From Streptomyces malaysiensis subsp. samsunensis (GTDB lineage Bacteria; Actinomycetota; Actinomycetes; Streptomycetales; Streptomycetaceae), in the NCBI RefSeq assembly GCF_024519315.1, contig NZ_JANIIC010000036.1, positions 1 through 64,000 of the forward strand: a DNA stretch of 64,000 bases. The letters are read 5' to 3'. Position 1 is the first letter of the stretch. Each line of letters begins with the position of its first letter. The position numbers were made by a program, and so were the translations under genes. Positions 48,353 through 58,310 of the stretch are shown one piece after another. The notes beneath the pieces were generated by a model that was given only the letters and a program-made list of their open reading frames with translations, had not been told where the DNA came from and ran no database searches.

Positions 48353-50698
48353 TCAGCCGCCCACCGGGCCCCCTGGGCCGCCCGGATCCCCTGGCCCACC
48401 CGGGTCGCCGGGCCCGCCCGGACCGGGCTCGGTCGTCGGCCCGCCGGTGGGGAAGTCCGTCGGCGGGGTGGGGATCGTCGGCTCGTCCGTCGGCAGGGTC
48501 GGCGGGGTGTCGGTCGGCGCCGTGGGGACCGAGGTGTCCGGCGGGGCGTCGGTCGGGGGAGTGGTGACCACCGGCGGCTGCGAGCCCGGGGGCTGGGGGC
48601 CGGTCTGGGAGCCGTCGGGGTTGTCCGCACCGTCCTCCAGCCGAAGATCGAACTCGGCCGGTTCCTTGCCCTCCAGCGCCCCCGACGTGTATTGCGCCCA
48701 GATCTCCGCGGGGTAGCCGCCGCCGTTGATCCGCTCCAGGCCCGTCGCCCCGTACAGCGGCTTCTGCACGCCCGTATTGGAGTCCTGGCCCATCACCGCG
48801 ACCACGGTCGCCAGATCCGGGGTGTAGCCCGCGAACCAGGCGGCCTTGTCCTCCTCCGCGGTGCCGGTCTTGCCCGCGGCGGGGCGCTCGGCGGCCTGGG
48901 CGGCGGTGCCGGTGCCGCCGTCGACCACGCTCTGGAGTATCGAGGTGGTGGTGTCGGCGGCGCCGCGCGGGATGGCCTGGCGGCTCTCCCGCTCCGGGAG
49001 CTTGATCCGCGCACCGTCCTTGGTGACCTCCTCGACCAGGCTGTACCGGCCGTGCTCGCCGTGGTTGGCGAGGGTCGCGTACGCCTCGGTCATGTCCAGC
49101 ACGCTCGCGGTGGCGGGGCCGAGCGCGATGGAGGGGGAGGCGTGCAGATCGGGGGTGTTCCTGGGGATGCCCAGGTCGAGGGCGGTCTGCCTGACCTTGG
49201 ACGGGCCCACGTCCTCGGCCATCTGCGCGTACACCGAGTTCACGGAGTTGTCGGTGGCCGTGGTGACGTCGATGTCGCCGTAGTCGACGTCGTCCTCGTT
49301 GGCCGGGGCGTAGCCGGTGGGCCCGTCCGAGCCGATGACCTCGCGCTTGTTGTCGCCGTTGTAGAGGGTGTCCGGGGTGATCGTCTGGCCGTCCTGGGTG
49401 GTGGCCCCGTAGCGCACCGCCGAGGTGAAGACAAATGGCTTGAAGGTGGACCCCACCTGGTAGTCACGGCGGGTCGCGTTGTTGACGAACTGCTTGGTGT
49501 AGTCGATCCCGCCGTAGAGGGCGACCACCTTCCCGGTCTTGGGGTCGATCGAGGCGCCGCCCGCGCGGACGTAGCGGTCCACCTTGCGGTCCGGGCTGAG
49601 CTTGCTCATCAGCCGGTCGCGCACGGCCTCCACGAAGGCGTCCTGCTTCTTCTTGTCGATCGTGGTGGTGATGCGGTAGCCGCCGCGCGCCAGGGTCTGC
49701 TCGTCGATGATCCCGTTGCTGGTGAAGTAGTCCTCGACGGCCTCGATGAGATAGCCGCGCTGGCCGGACATGCCCGAGGGGGCCTTGGCCTCGGAGGGCC
49801 CGGGGAAGGTCATCTCCTTCCGGTCGGCCCTGCTCAGCCAGCCCTTCTTGACCATGCCGTCCAGGACGTAGTTCCAGCGGGCCATGGCCCGCCCCTTGTT
49901 CTGGGGGTGGGCGACGATGTCGTAGGAGCTGGGGGCGTTCAGCAGGGTCGCCAGATACGCGCCCTGGGCGGTGCTCAGCTCGCCGATGTCCTTGCCGTAG
50001 TACGCCTGGGCGGCGGCCTGGATCCCGTAGGCGTTGCGCCCGAAGTAGCTGGTGTTGAGGTAGCCCTCGAGGATCTTGTCCTTGCTCACCTCCCGGTCCA
50101 GCTTGATCGCGATGAAGAACTCCTTGGCCTTGCGGGTGACCGTCTGCTCCTGGTCCAGGTAGTAGTTCTTCACATACTGCTGGGTGATGGTGGAGCCGGA
50201 CTGCTTGCCCTTGCCGGTGGCGGTGTTCCAGGCGGCCCGGACCATCGCCTGGGGGTCGATGGCCGACTCCGAGTAGAAGTCCCGGTCCTCGGCCGCGAGC
50301 ACCGCGCGCTGGATCCGCTTGGGCACCTGGCTGAGCTGCACGCTCTCCCGGTTGACGGTGCCCTCGCGGGCCAGCTGGGAACCGTCGGAGTAGAGGAAGA
50401 CATTGCTCTGGGCGATGGCGGCCTTGTTGGCCGGGGGGATGTCGACGAGCAGATAGCCGGTGACGAGCCCGCCCGCGACCAGCAGGACGATCAGCAGGAA
50501 GCCCCCGAGGACCATGCGCCAGGTGGGCAGCAGACGGCGCCATCCGGTGCGCTGGGGACGCCCCTTTCTGCCCTTGGCCGGTTTGCCCTCGGGGAAGCCG
50601 TCCGAACGGTGCGGCGTGTCGTGGTTGCCATCGTCGATGCCGGGCCGGTCACCCGTTCCGGCCGCGCCGCCATCGATCAACTGGGGCTCGTCGCTCAT
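48353..50698 (-). CDS. class A penicillin-binding protein (transglycosylase/transpeptidase)
   Basis: A 781-residue membrane protein: basic cytosolic N-terminus, one transmembrane helix (about residues 62-84), GT51 transglycosylase domain with EDRDFYSESAIDP and SGSTITQQYVKNYYL (about 135-185), then a transpeptidase with STFK (VGSTFKPF), SVN (DNSVNSVY) and KTG (GKTGTAEE). It polymerises and cross-links peptidoglycan. The C-terminal 90 residues are Pro/Gly/Thr-rich, ending in GPGGPGDPGGPG repeats. The gene ends inside or right beside the repeat cluster. Confidence 0.95.
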   Translation of the reverse strand: MSDEPQLIDGGAAGTGDRPGIDDGNHDTPHRSDGFPEGKPAKGRKGRPQRTGWRRLLPTWRMVLGGFLLIVLLVAGGLVTGYLLVDIPPANKAAIAQSNVFLYSDGSQLAREGTVNRESVQLSQVPKRIQRAVLAAEDRDFYSESAIDPQAMVRAAWNTATGKGKQSGSTITQQYVKNYYLDQEQTVTRKAKEFFIAIKLDREVSKDKILEGYLNTSYFGRNAYGIQAAAQAYYGKDIGELSTAQGAYLATLLNAPSSYDIVAHPQNKGRAMARWNYVLDGMVKKGWLSRADRKEMTFPGPSEAKAPSGMSGQRGYLIEAVEDYFTSNGIIDEQTLARGGYRITTTIDKKKQDAFVEAVRDRLMSKLSPDRKVDRYVRAGGASIDPKTGKVVALYGGIDYTKQFVNNATRRDYQVGSTFKPFVFTSAVRYGATTQDGQTITPDTLYNGDNKREVIGSDGPTGYAPANEDDVDYGDIDVTTATDNSVNSVYAQMAEDVGPSKVRQTALDLGIPRNTPDLHASPSIALGPATASVLDMTEAYATLANHGEHGRYSLVEEVTKDGARIKLPERESRQAIPRGAADTTTSILQSVVDGGTGTAAQAAERPAAGKTGTAEEDKAAWFAGYTPDLATVVAVMGQDSNTGVQKPLYGATGLERINGGGYPAEIWAQYTSGALEGKEPAEFDLRLEDGADNPDGSQTGPQPPGSQPPVVTTPPTDAPPDTSVPTAPTDTPPTLPTDEPTIPTPPTDFPTGGPTTEPGPGGPGDPGGPGDPGGPGGPVGG

Positions 50699-50975
50699 GT
50701 CTCCTGAGACTCCTCGGCCGCCGTCGAGGGTTGTGCGGCGGCAGGATCGTGCACGGTCGGGCGATTCGCGTCGTACGCCCGATAAAACACTGTCGCATCA
50801 TCCGTTCCGGGCCGAGGACGTGGCGCGCACCTGTGACTGGTCTGTGACCGGTCGAATGGATGATTCCGCTCACACCATCCGGTGAATAATGCCTGGCCGT
50901 CCCTCCCGCCACCCCACTAGGCTCCGGATTTTGGCGCCGGTCGGGCGGTGTGGTCGGGGAGGGAGGCACGGGCGG

Positions 50976-51776
50976 ATGCGGCTGTACACGGCCGTCGCGG
51001 TCAGCGGCTTCAAACGCTACGCGACGTATAGGGTCGCCACGGTTGCCGGGGTGTTCACCAACACCATTTTCGGCTTCATCCTCGCCTACACCTACACCGC
51101 CCTGTGGGACGAGCGGCCGCACCTCGGCGGCTATGACCTCGCCCAAGCGCTGACCTTCGTCTGGCTCGGCCAGGCGCTGCTGGCGGCCGTCGCGCTGATG
51201 GGCGGGGGCTTCCAGGAGGAGCTTCAGGACCGCATCCGGTCCGGTGACATCGCCGTGGACCTCTACCGCCCCGTCGACCTCCAGCTGTGGTGGCTGGCCA
51301 CCGAGCTCGGCCGGGCGCTGTTCCAGCTGCTGGGGCGGGGTGTGGTGCCGATGGCCATCGGGGCGCTGGTCTTCGAACTCCGCCTGCCCGCCTCGCCGTT
51401 GACCTGGCTGTGGTTCCTGCTGTCGGTGGTGCTCGCGGTGTGCGTCGGCTTCGCGGTGCGCTATCTGGTGTCGCTCGCCTCCTTCTGGCTGCTGGACGGG
51501 ACGGGGCTGTCGATGCTGAGCGGGCTGCTGTGCCTGTTCTTCTCCGGGATGATCCTGCCGCTCAACGTCTTCCCCGGACGGCTGGGCGAGATCGCCCGCG
51601 CGCTGCCCTGGGCGGCGATGCTCCAGGTGCCCGCGGATGTCTTCCTGGAGGAGCGCCGGGGGCCGGGGCTGCTGGGGGCCTTCGCCTTCCAGGTGGGATG
51701 GGCGGTGGCGCTGCTGGCGGCAGGGCGGGCGCTCCAGTCGGCGGCGACGCGGAAGGTGGTGGTCCAAGGTGGCTGA
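50976..51776 (+). CDS. ABC-2 type permease, first subunit
   Basis: A 266-residue protein with six hydrophobic segments of the DUF990-like ABC-2 permease family (FKRYATYRVATVAGVFTNTIFG at the N-terminus). It overlaps the second permease gene and is followed by the ATPase, so together they form an exporter of unknown substrate. AGGGAGG lies upstream of ATG 50976. The order permease-permease-ATPase is usual for this family in Streptomyces. Confidence 0.88.
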   Translation: MRLYTAVAVSGFKRYATYRVATVAGVFTNTIFGFILAYTYTALWDERPHLGGYDLAQALTFVWLGQALLAAVALMGGGFQEELQDRIRSGDIAVDLYRPVDLQLWWLATELGRALFQLLGRGVVPMAIGALVFELRLPASPLTWLWFLLSVVLAVCVGFAVRYLVSLASFWLLDGTGLSMLSGLLCLFFSGMILPLNVFPGRLGEIARALPWAAMLQVPADVFLEERRGPGLLGAFAFQVGWAVALLAAGRALQSAATRKVVVQGG

Positions 51777-52587
51777 GTCCGCCGTGGCCTCTGGGCTCCG
51801 GGCCTACGCCATGATCGTCGGGATGTGGGTGCGCTCCACCATGGCGTACCGCACCTCGTTCCTGATCATGACGGTGGGGAACCTCCTCGCGACCGGGCTG
51901 GACTTTGTCGCGATCGCGCTGATGTTCACCCACATCGGGGAGCTGGGCGGCTTCACCCTTGACGAGGTCGCCTTCCTCTACGGCACCACCAGCGTCGCCT
52001 TCGGCCTCGCCGACCTCGCGCTGGGCACCATGGGCCGGCTGGGCCAGCGGGTGCGCGACGGCACGATGGACACCCTGCTGGTGCGGCCGGTGCCGATACT
52101 CGCCCAGGTGGCCGCCGACCGCTTCGCGCTGCGCCGGCTGGGCCGGATCACCCAGGGGGCGCTGCTGCTCGGCTGGTCGCTGGCCCGGCTGGACATCGAC
52201 TGGACGCTGGACCGGGTGCTGCTGATGCCGGTGATGCTGCTGAGCGGGGGTGCCATCTTCGGGGCGCTGTTCGTGCTCGGCGGCGCCTTCCAGTTCTGGG
52301 CCAAGGACGCCTCCGAGGTGCAGAACGCCTTCACCTTCGGCGGGACCACGCTGCTGGAGTACCCGCCGACGGTCTTCGGCAAGGAGCTGCTGCGGGGCGT
52401 CACCTTCGTCATCCCGCTGGCCTTCGTCAACTGGCTGCCCGCGCTGCACATCCTGGGCCGCCCCGATCCGCTGGGGCTCCCGGCCCGGATCGGCTTCGCG
52501 GCGCCGCTGGTCGCGGGCGCCTGCTGTGCGGTGGCGGGGCTGGCCTGGCGGGCGGGGCTGCGGGCGTATCAGAGCACGGGGAGCTGA
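51769..52587 (+). CDS. ABC-2 type permease, second subunit
   Basis: A 272-residue integral membrane protein, start GTG 51769 overlapping the end of the previous gene by 8 bp. RSTMAYRTSFLIMTVGNLLAT starts TM1, and VRDGTMDTLLVRPVP is the amphipathic coupling segment. It pairs with the preceding permease as a heterodimer, with the ATPase encoded downstream. Substrate unknown. Confidence 0.88.
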   Translation: MAESAVASGLRAYAMIVGMWVRSTMAYRTSFLIMTVGNLLATGLDFVAIALMFTHIGELGGFTLDEVAFLYGTTSVAFGLADLALGTMGRLGQRVRDGTMDTLLVRPVPILAQVAADRFALRRLGRITQGALLLGWSLARLDIDWTLDRVLLMPVMLLSGGAIFGALFVLGGAFQFWAKDASEVQNAFTFGGTTLLEYPPTVFGKELLRGVTFVIPLAFVNWLPALHILGRPDPLGLPARIGFAAPLVAGACCAVAGLAWRAGLRAYQSTGS

Positions 52588-52612
52588 ACGGGGAGTGGAG
52601 GGGAGCATTGGC

Positions 52613-53566
52613 GTGGATGATCTGATCGAGCTCGACGGTGTCGAGAAGGTGTTCCAGGTGCGGCGCAAAGCCGGGCTGATGCGCCGTGAGCGCCGCGAGG
52701 TGCGCGCCGTGGACGGCATCAGCTTCCGGGTGCCGCGCGGCGAGATGGTGGGCTACATCGGCCCGAACGGCGCCGGGAAGTCCACCACCATCAAGATGCT
52801 GACCGGGATCCTGGTGCCCAGCGGCGGGCGGCTGAGGGTCGCCGGAATCGACCCCTCCAAGGAGCGGACGAGGCTCGCCCGCCGGATCGGGGTGGTCTTC
52901 GGGCAGCGGACCACCCTGTGGTGGGATCTGCCGCTGCGCGATTCGTACGCGCTGGTGCGGCGGATGTACCGGATCCCCGACGACCGCTACCGGCAGAACC
53001 TGGACCGGTGTGTGGAACTGCTCAACCTCAGTGCGCTGTTGGACGTGCCGGTACGTCAGCTCTCGCTCGGCCAGCGGATGCGCGGCGATATCGCGGCCGC
53101 CCTGCTGCACGACCCCGAGGTGCTCTACCTCGACGAGCCGACCATCGGGCTCGATGTGGTCAGCAAGGCCAAGGTGCGGGAGTTCCTGCGCGATGTGAAC
53201 GCCGAGCAGGGCACCACCGTGCTGCTCACCACCCATGATCTGACCGATATCGAGCTGCTGTGCAAGCGGGTGATGGTCATCGACCACGGCCGGCTGGTCT
53301 ACGACGGCGGGCTCGACGGGCTGCACGCGGTGGGGGAGAGCGAACGCACGCTCGTGGTCGACCTGGAGCGCGAGCTGCCGCCCATCGAGATCCCCGGCGC
53401 CCGGACGGTGCGGGTCGAGGGGCCCCGGCAGTGGCTGGCCTTCCCGGCCACCAGCAGCGCGGCCCCGATCGTCGCGGCGGTCGCCGACGGCTATCCGCTG
53501 GTGGACCTCTCGGTGCGCGAGCCCGAGATCGAGGACGTCATCGCGAGGATGCTGCACGGGGCGTAG
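52613..53566 (+). CDS. ABC transporter ATP-binding protein
   Basis: A 317-residue ATPase: Walker A GPNGAGKST (about 59-67), signature LSLGQRMRGDIAAALLH, Walker B VLYLDEPTIGLD, switch His in LLTTHDLTD. The N-terminal RRKAGLMRRERREVRAVDG insertion and VVFGQRTTLWWDLP are typical of the DUF990-type exporter ATPases. It powers the two permeases encoded upstream. GTG 52613 is preceded by GGAGGGGAG. Confidence 0.93.
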   Translation: MDDLIELDGVEKVFQVRRKAGLMRRERREVRAVDGISFRVPRGEMVGYIGPNGAGKSTTIKMLTGILVPSGGRLRVAGIDPSKERTRLARRIGVVFGQRTTLWWDLPLRDSYALVRRMYRIPDDRYRQNLDRCVELLNLSALLDVPVRQLSLGQRMRGDIAAALLHDPEVLYLDEPTIGLDVVSKAKVREFLRDVNAEQGTTVLLTTHDLTDIELLCKRVMVIDHGRLVYDGGLDGLHAVGESERTLVVDLERELPPIEIPGARTVRVEGPRQWLAFPATSSAAPIVAAVADGYPLVDLSVREPEIEDVIARMLHGA

Positions 53567-53688
53567 GGCGGGGCGCGGCCAGGGCGGGGGCGCGGCGCGG
53601 ACCGGGCGGGGCGCGGTGTGTGCGAGACCGGCCAGGGACGCGGTGTGGGAGAGGGGCCAGGGGCGGTGCCCGCCATTAGTCTGTCCGT

Positions 53689-54480
53689 ATGACGAGCGCT
53701 GGTTCTTCCCAGGGGTCCAGTCCCGACCTCCCGGACCCGGCCGGGATGCGGGCCTCCGACGCCGAGCGTGAGCGGATCGCCGAGGTGCTCCGCGAAGCCG
53801 TCGCCGAGGGCCGCCTGGACATGGAGGAGTTCGAGGAGCGGCTGGGCGCGGCCTACGCGGCGCGCACCCATGGCCAGTTGGAGCCGCTGGTACGGGACCT
53901 CCCGGTGCCCGGCAGCGCCGTTCCCGCCCCGCCGTCCCCCGGTGACCACACGGGCTGGCGGGAGCGGATCGGCGGCCCCCCGACCTCGAAGTGGGCCGTG
54001 GCGATCATGGGCGGCTTCCAGCGCAAGGGGACCTGGACCGTCCCGCGTGCCTTCACCGCCTTCGCCCTGATGGGCGGCGGTGAGATCGATCTGCGCGAGG
54101 CCCGGTTCGAGGACCGCGATGTGGTGATCCGCTGCTTCGCCCTCATGAGCGGGGTGCAGATCATCGTCCCGCCGGACCTGGAGACGCATGTCGGTGGCAT
54201 CGGTCTCATGGGTGGTTTCGACCACACCGGGTCCGCCGACGGGGATCCCGCCGGTCCCCGGGTGACCGTCACCGGCCTTGCGCTGTTCGGCGGGGTCGGC
54301 GTCGAGCGCAAGCTCCGTAAGGAGGAGCACAAGCGGCTCAAGGAGGAGCGCCGGCAGGTGAAGGCGGAGCGACGGGAGCAGTTGCGCGCCGAGCGCCGGG
54401 AGCTGCGGGACGCGCGCCGCGAGCGGCGGGACGAGCGTCGGCTCTCCCTGGAGAAGGACCGCCGCCGCGACGACTACTGA
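53689..54480 (+). CDS. DUF1707 / LiaF-like C-terminal domain protein
   Basis: A 263-residue protein. DUF1707 lies at about residues 19-70 (MRASDAERERIAEVLREAVAEGRLD). The middle has a LiaF/cell-wall-active-antibiotics-response-like beta domain (GVQIIVPPDLETHVGGIGLMGG). The C-terminal 70 residues are a highly charged Arg/Glu coiled coil. TAGTCT (53677-53682) lies exactly 6 nt before ATG, indicating leaderless transcription. It follows 120 bp of GC-rich short repeats. The family is linked to envelope stress signalling, but its role here is not known. Confidence 0.85.
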   Translation: MTSAGSSQGSSPDLPDPAGMRASDAERERIAEVLREAVAEGRLDMEEFEERLGAAYAARTHGQLEPLVRDLPVPGSAVPAPPSPGDHTGWRERIGGPPTSKWAVAIMGGFQRKGTWTVPRAFTAFALMGGGEIDLREARFEDRDVVIRCFALMSGVQIIVPPDLETHVGGIGLMGGFDHTGSADGDPAGPRVTVTGLALFGGVGVERKLRKEEHKRLKEERRQVKAERREQLRAERRELRDARRERRDERRLSLEKDRRRDDY

Positions 54481-54530
54481 GCCCTTACGGGGCCCTCTCG
54501 GAGCCCGCGTGAGCCCGATTCAGAGCCCTT

Positions 54531-55853
54531 TCAGAGCTCGGCCGCCGTGCGGCCCCGCAGGTGGTCCAGGTCCAGCGCCCGCGCCATCGCCCGGTAGCCG
54601 TTGTCGCTCGGGTGCAGATGGTCGCCCGAGTCGAACATCGGGCGCAGCCGCAGCGGGCTGATCGGGTCGCGCAGCGCCTTGTCGAAGTCCACGACCTCGT
54701 CGAAGACCCTCCCGGCCCGGATCTGCGCGTTGACCTGCTCGCGCACGGCGTCCAGCTGGGGGGTGTAGCCGCGGTGCCCGTAGAAGGGCGTCAGGGTGGC
54801 TCCGATGACCCGCAGGCCCCGCGCGTGGGCCTGCTCGGTCAGCCGCTTCAGGCCCCATACGATCCGGTCGGGGTCGGTCTGGTGGGGGATGCGGAGTATG
54901 TCGTTGACGCCCAGCTCGATGACCACGGCCTTGACGCCCGTACGGGACAGCACATCGCGGTCGAAGCGGGAGAGCCCGCTGGGGTTGTTGGGCGGGAACT
55001 GGGTGCCGTCGCTCAGTACGCGGTTGCCGCTGATGCCCTGGTTGAGCACGCCGAAGCGGGGCGCCCCGGGCTCGCTGCGCAGCCGCTCGGCGAGGAAGTC
55101 GGTCCAGCGGTGGTTGGCCCCGGCGGTGGAGGTGATGCCGTCGGTGATCGAGTCGCCCAGCACCGCGACCGCGCCCTCGGCCTGCTTGGACCACACGTCC
55201 ACACCGGTCAGATAGCGCCAGTACGGGCTCTGCTGGGTGTAGGCGGCGCCCGCGGTGTCCTCCGTACGGTCGCCACGGGCCAGGTACGACGTCTGGCGGG
55301 CGTGCGGATGGTAGGTGACGGAGCCGGACGCCTGCGGGGTGTAGGTGGTGACCAGCAGATCGGCCGAGTCCGGGACGGCGAGCCGCACCGGGTCACTGGT
55401 GGCCGCCTTACCGGGCGGGATGGTCACCCAGGTGCGATTGTTGAACGTGAGGCGGCGCATGGTGCCGGCCGCCGCCGTGGGGTTGCTGGGCGCGGCGGCC
55501 AGCGCCAGCGAGGCATGCGTGATCGTCAGCGGACGGCTGCTGAAGAAGTTCGAGAGCTGGATGCGGGCGCTGGTGCCGCCGATGCTGGTGTGCACCACGT
55601 TCCGTACCGACATGCCCGACAGACCGCGCAGCGTCCTCGGCTCCGCGGCCGCCGCCGAGGTGGACCAGGTGCCCACCCAGGCCCCGGCCGAGGCGGGGGC
55701 GGCCGAGCCGCGGGCCCCCTGTGCACGGGGATCCGTACCGCCGTCGTCGCCCCCGAGACCGATGAATATCGCGGTGGAGACGAGGATCACCACAGCCGCC
55801 AGCGCAGCGAGCACGGCATACCCCGTGCGTCTGGGCATTGGGGGCACGCTCAT
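54531..55853 (-). CDS. exported SGNH/GDSL hydrolase
   Basis: A 440-residue secreted hydrolase. A membrane-anchor or signal segment (GYAVLAALAAVVILVSTAIF) is at about residues 10-30. SGNH blocks are visible as AVLGDSITDGI with the Ser (about 218), QGISGNR (Gly), VIELGVNDIL (Asn), and SGDHLHPSDNGY with Asp and His. A beta-sandwich domain precedes it, as in Streptomyces GDSL enzymes acting on esters or acylated glycans. The start MSVPPMPRR is preferred over a longer frame. Confidence 0.9.
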   Translation of the reverse strand: MSVPPMPRRTGYAVLAALAAVVILVSTAIFIGLGGDDGGTDPRAQGARGSAAPASAGAWVGTWSTSAAAAEPRTLRGLSGMSVRNVVHTSIGGTSARIQLSNFFSSRPLTITHASLALAAAPSNPTAAAGTMRRLTFNNRTWVTIPPGKAATSDPVRLAVPDSADLLVTTYTPQASGSVTYHPHARQTSYLARGDRTEDTAGAAYTQQSPYWRYLTGVDVWSKQAEGAVAVLGDSITDGITSTAGANHRWTDFLAERLRSEPGAPRFGVLNQGISGNRVLSDGTQFPPNNPSGLSRFDRDVLSRTGVKAVVIELGVNDILRIPHQTDPDRIVWGLKRLTEQAHARGLRVIGATLTPFYGHRGYTPQLDAVREQVNAQIRAGRVFDEVVDFDKALRDPISPLRLRPMFDSGDHLHPSDNGYRAMARALDLDHLRGRTAAEL

Positions 55854-56086
55854 GTGCGGGTTGTCTCCTCGGGCAGACGGAGCCCCGAGGCTCCGGAAGT
55901 GGACGGGAACGGCGGGTTTTATCCGACAGCGCCGATACGGTCCGGTCGGTCTCTCATGATCCCATGGTGGGACCCGGCTCCGCCTGTCGGCCTGCCCCCA
56001 ATGTGCTGGGTCGCTCCCCCAGACAGACGACGGGAACTCACCGTTCGTTCCACCCATGGGCGACTGAGACCTGAAAGAGACAATGC

Positions 56087-57439
56087 ATGAGGGGACGGGC
56101 CGACCAGGTGGAGCGTATGGAGCGAAGAACGACTGGTGAGACGGCGGCCCCGCCGTCCCGGGGCACGGCTGTGCCCTTCGTCACCGACAGCCCCCTCGAT
56201 GTGGAACGGCGGCGCGGGGTGCGCCGCATGAAGACGTTCGCCACCGGCCTGCTGCTCGGCGTCGCGCTGGTCTATGTGCTCGCCACCTGGGCGCGCTCCT
56301 CCGGTATCGGCGGCTGGCCGGGCTATGTCGCCGCGGCCGCGGAGGCGGGCATGGTGGGCGCCCTGGCCGACTGGTTCGCGGTCACCGCGCTCTTCCGGCG
56401 GCCCATGGGACTGCCGATCCCCCATACGGCGATCATCCCCACCAAGAAGGACCAGCTCGGGGTCAGCCTCGGGGAGTTCGTCGGGGAGAACTTCCTCTCC
56501 GGCGACGTCGTACGGATGCGGCTGCGCGCGGTCGGCATCGGCAGTCGGCTCGGCGCCTGGCTCGCCGAACCCGAGCACGTCGACCGTGTGACGGCCGAGC
56601 TGGCGACCGCGCTGCGCGGCGCCCTTACGGTGCTGCGCGACTCCGATGTGCAGGCGGTGGTGGGCGAGGCGATCACCCGCCGGGCCGACAGCCAGGAGAT
56701 CGCGCCGGGCCTGGGCAAGCTGCTGGAGCGGGTCGTTGCGGACGGCGGCCACCACCGCGCCGTGGACCTGGTCTGTCTGCGCGCCCACGACTGGCTGGTG
56801 GAGCACAACGACTCGGTGATGCTGGCGGTGACCGGCGGCGCCCCCGGCTGGACACCGCGGTTCGTGGACCGCAAGGTCGGCGAGCGCGTCTACAAGGAAC
56901 TGCTGCGCTTCGTGACCGAGATGCGCGATATGCCGGACCATCCGGCGCGCGGCGCCCTGGACCGCTTCCTCACCGACTTCGCCGGGGATCTGCAATCCGA
57001 CACCGACACCCGGGTGCGGGTGGAGCGGGTGAAGAGCGAGGTGTTGGGGCGCGGCGACGTCCAGGACCTCATCGCCTCGGCCTGGGGCTCGGTGCGTTCG
57101 ATGATCGTCGCGGCGGCCGAGGACGAGCGCAGCGAACTGCGACAGCGGGCGCGGGCGGCCATTCTGTCCCTGGGTATGCGGATGGTGACGGACCAGCGGC
57201 TGCGGGACAAGGTCGACGGCTGGCTGGAGGACGCCGCCGTCTATGTGGTGACGACCTATCGGGACGAGATCACCTCGCTGATCACCGAGACGGTGGCGAG
57301 CTGGGACGCGGAGCACACCTCGCGCAAGATCGAGGCCCATATCGGCCGGGACCTTCAGTTCATCCGGATCAACGGCACGGTGGTGGGTGCCCTGGCCGGG
57401 CTGGTGATCTACACGGTCTCGCGGGCGCTGGGCGGATAG
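56087..57439 (+). CDS. DUF445 membrane protein
   Basis: A 450-residue protein of the DUF445 (YjiN/YheB) family. Two N-terminal hydrophobic helices (MKTFATGLLLGVALVYVLA and a following segment with VGALADWFAVTALFRRP) carry the family motif ADWFAVTALF. A long helical region follows, then a C-terminal membrane segment (RINGTVVGALAGLVIYTVSRALGG). The start may be ATG 56087 or ATG 56117. Function unknown in bacteria. Confidence 0.88.
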   Translation: MRGRADQVERMERRTTGETAAPPSRGTAVPFVTDSPLDVERRRGVRRMKTFATGLLLGVALVYVLATWARSSGIGGWPGYVAAAAEAGMVGALADWFAVTALFRRPMGLPIPHTAIIPTKKDQLGVSLGEFVGENFLSGDVVRMRLRAVGIGSRLGAWLAEPEHVDRVTAELATALRGALTVLRDSDVQAVVGEAITRRADSQEIAPGLGKLLERVVADGGHHRAVDLVCLRAHDWLVEHNDSVMLAVTGGAPGWTPRFVDRKVGERVYKELLRFVTEMRDMPDHPARGALDRFLTDFAGDLQSDTDTRVRVERVKSEVLGRGDVQDLIASAWGSVRSMIVAAAEDERSELRQRARAAILSLGMRMVTDQRLRDKVDGWLEDAAVYVVTTYRDEITSLITETVASWDAEHTSRKIEAHIGRDLQFIRINGTVVGALAGLVIYTVSRALGG

Positions 57440-57488
57440 CCGCGCCCCGTCTCTGGAAGGTGCGCGCGGCCTGGCCTATGGTGCGCGC

Positions 57489-58262
57489 GTGCGACGTCGT
57501 GGAGGGCGGGCCGTGCTCGCCCGGGGGCTGTGGACGGCCGGTGAACTCGCCGTCACCCTCGGGGTCGTGGTGCTGCTCTTCGTCGTCCACCAGCTGTGGT
57601 GGACCAACCGGCAGGCGAGGGCGGACGCCCGGCACGAGGTGTCGGCGCTGGAGCGGCGATGGGATGACCGGGCTGCCGAGGGCGCCGAGGCCGCGACGCC
57701 CGCGCCGGGGGCGCCGCGATCGGGTACGGCCGACTCCTCTGGTGGGGACGAACGCGACCGGGCGACCGGGAGCGGGGGCCAAGGGCCGCGCCGGGACCAG
57801 GCGTACGCCGTGCTCAGGATCCCGCGTATCGGCCTTACGGTGCCCATCGCCGAGGGCATCGGCCGGGCGGCGGTGCTCAACAAGGGCTATGTGGGCCACT
57901 ATCCACGCACCGCCCAGCCGGGGCAGGCGGGCAACGTCGCGCTCGCGGGCCATCGCAATACGCATGGCGAGCCCTTCCGGCAGCTGGACGAGGTGCGCCC
58001 GGGTGACACGGTGCGCATCGAGACCGCCGACGCCCGCTACACCTACGCGGTCGAGCGCACCCTGCCGCGCACCTCGCCAGCCGACGGCACGGTGATCGCC
58101 CGGGTGCCCTTCAGCTCGACCCACCCCCGCTACCGCTACACCGAACCGGGCTACTACCTCACGCTGACGACCTGCACCCCCGAATTCACCTCCCGCTACC
58201 GCCTGGTGGTCTGGGCCCGGCTGAAAGCCGCCGAGCCGCGGTCTGTCGGTGGGGCCGATTAG
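57489..58262 (+). CDS. class E sortase
   Basis: A 257-residue sortase with one N-terminal membrane anchor (about 17-34). The catalytic residues are His in ALAGHRNTHGEPF, Cys in LTLTTCTPEFTSRYRLVVWAR and Arg in the last. Class E sortases attach LAxTG-type proteins to the cell wall, such as the chaplins in Streptomyces. TATGGT (57477-57482) is exactly 6 nt upstream of GTG 57489, giving leaderless spacing. It lies 49 bp after the DUF445 gene. The substrate is not in this window. Confidence 0.93.
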   Translation: MRRRGGRAVLARGLWTAGELAVTLGVVVLLFVVHQLWWTNRQARADARHEVSALERRWDDRAAEGAEAATPAPGAPRSGTADSSGGDERDRATGSGGQGPRRDQAYAVLRIPRIGLTVPIAEGIGRAAVLNKGYVGHYPRTAQPGQAGNVALAGHRNTHGEPFRQLDEVRPGDTVRIETADARYTYAVERTLPRTSPADGTVIARVPFSSTHPRYRYTEPGYYLTLTTCTPEFTSRYRLVVWARLKAAEPRSVGGAD

Positions 58263-58310
58263 ACTGGCGACGCCAGTAGGGGAGACCGGCCGGAGCGGAA
58301 GGGGGCCCAG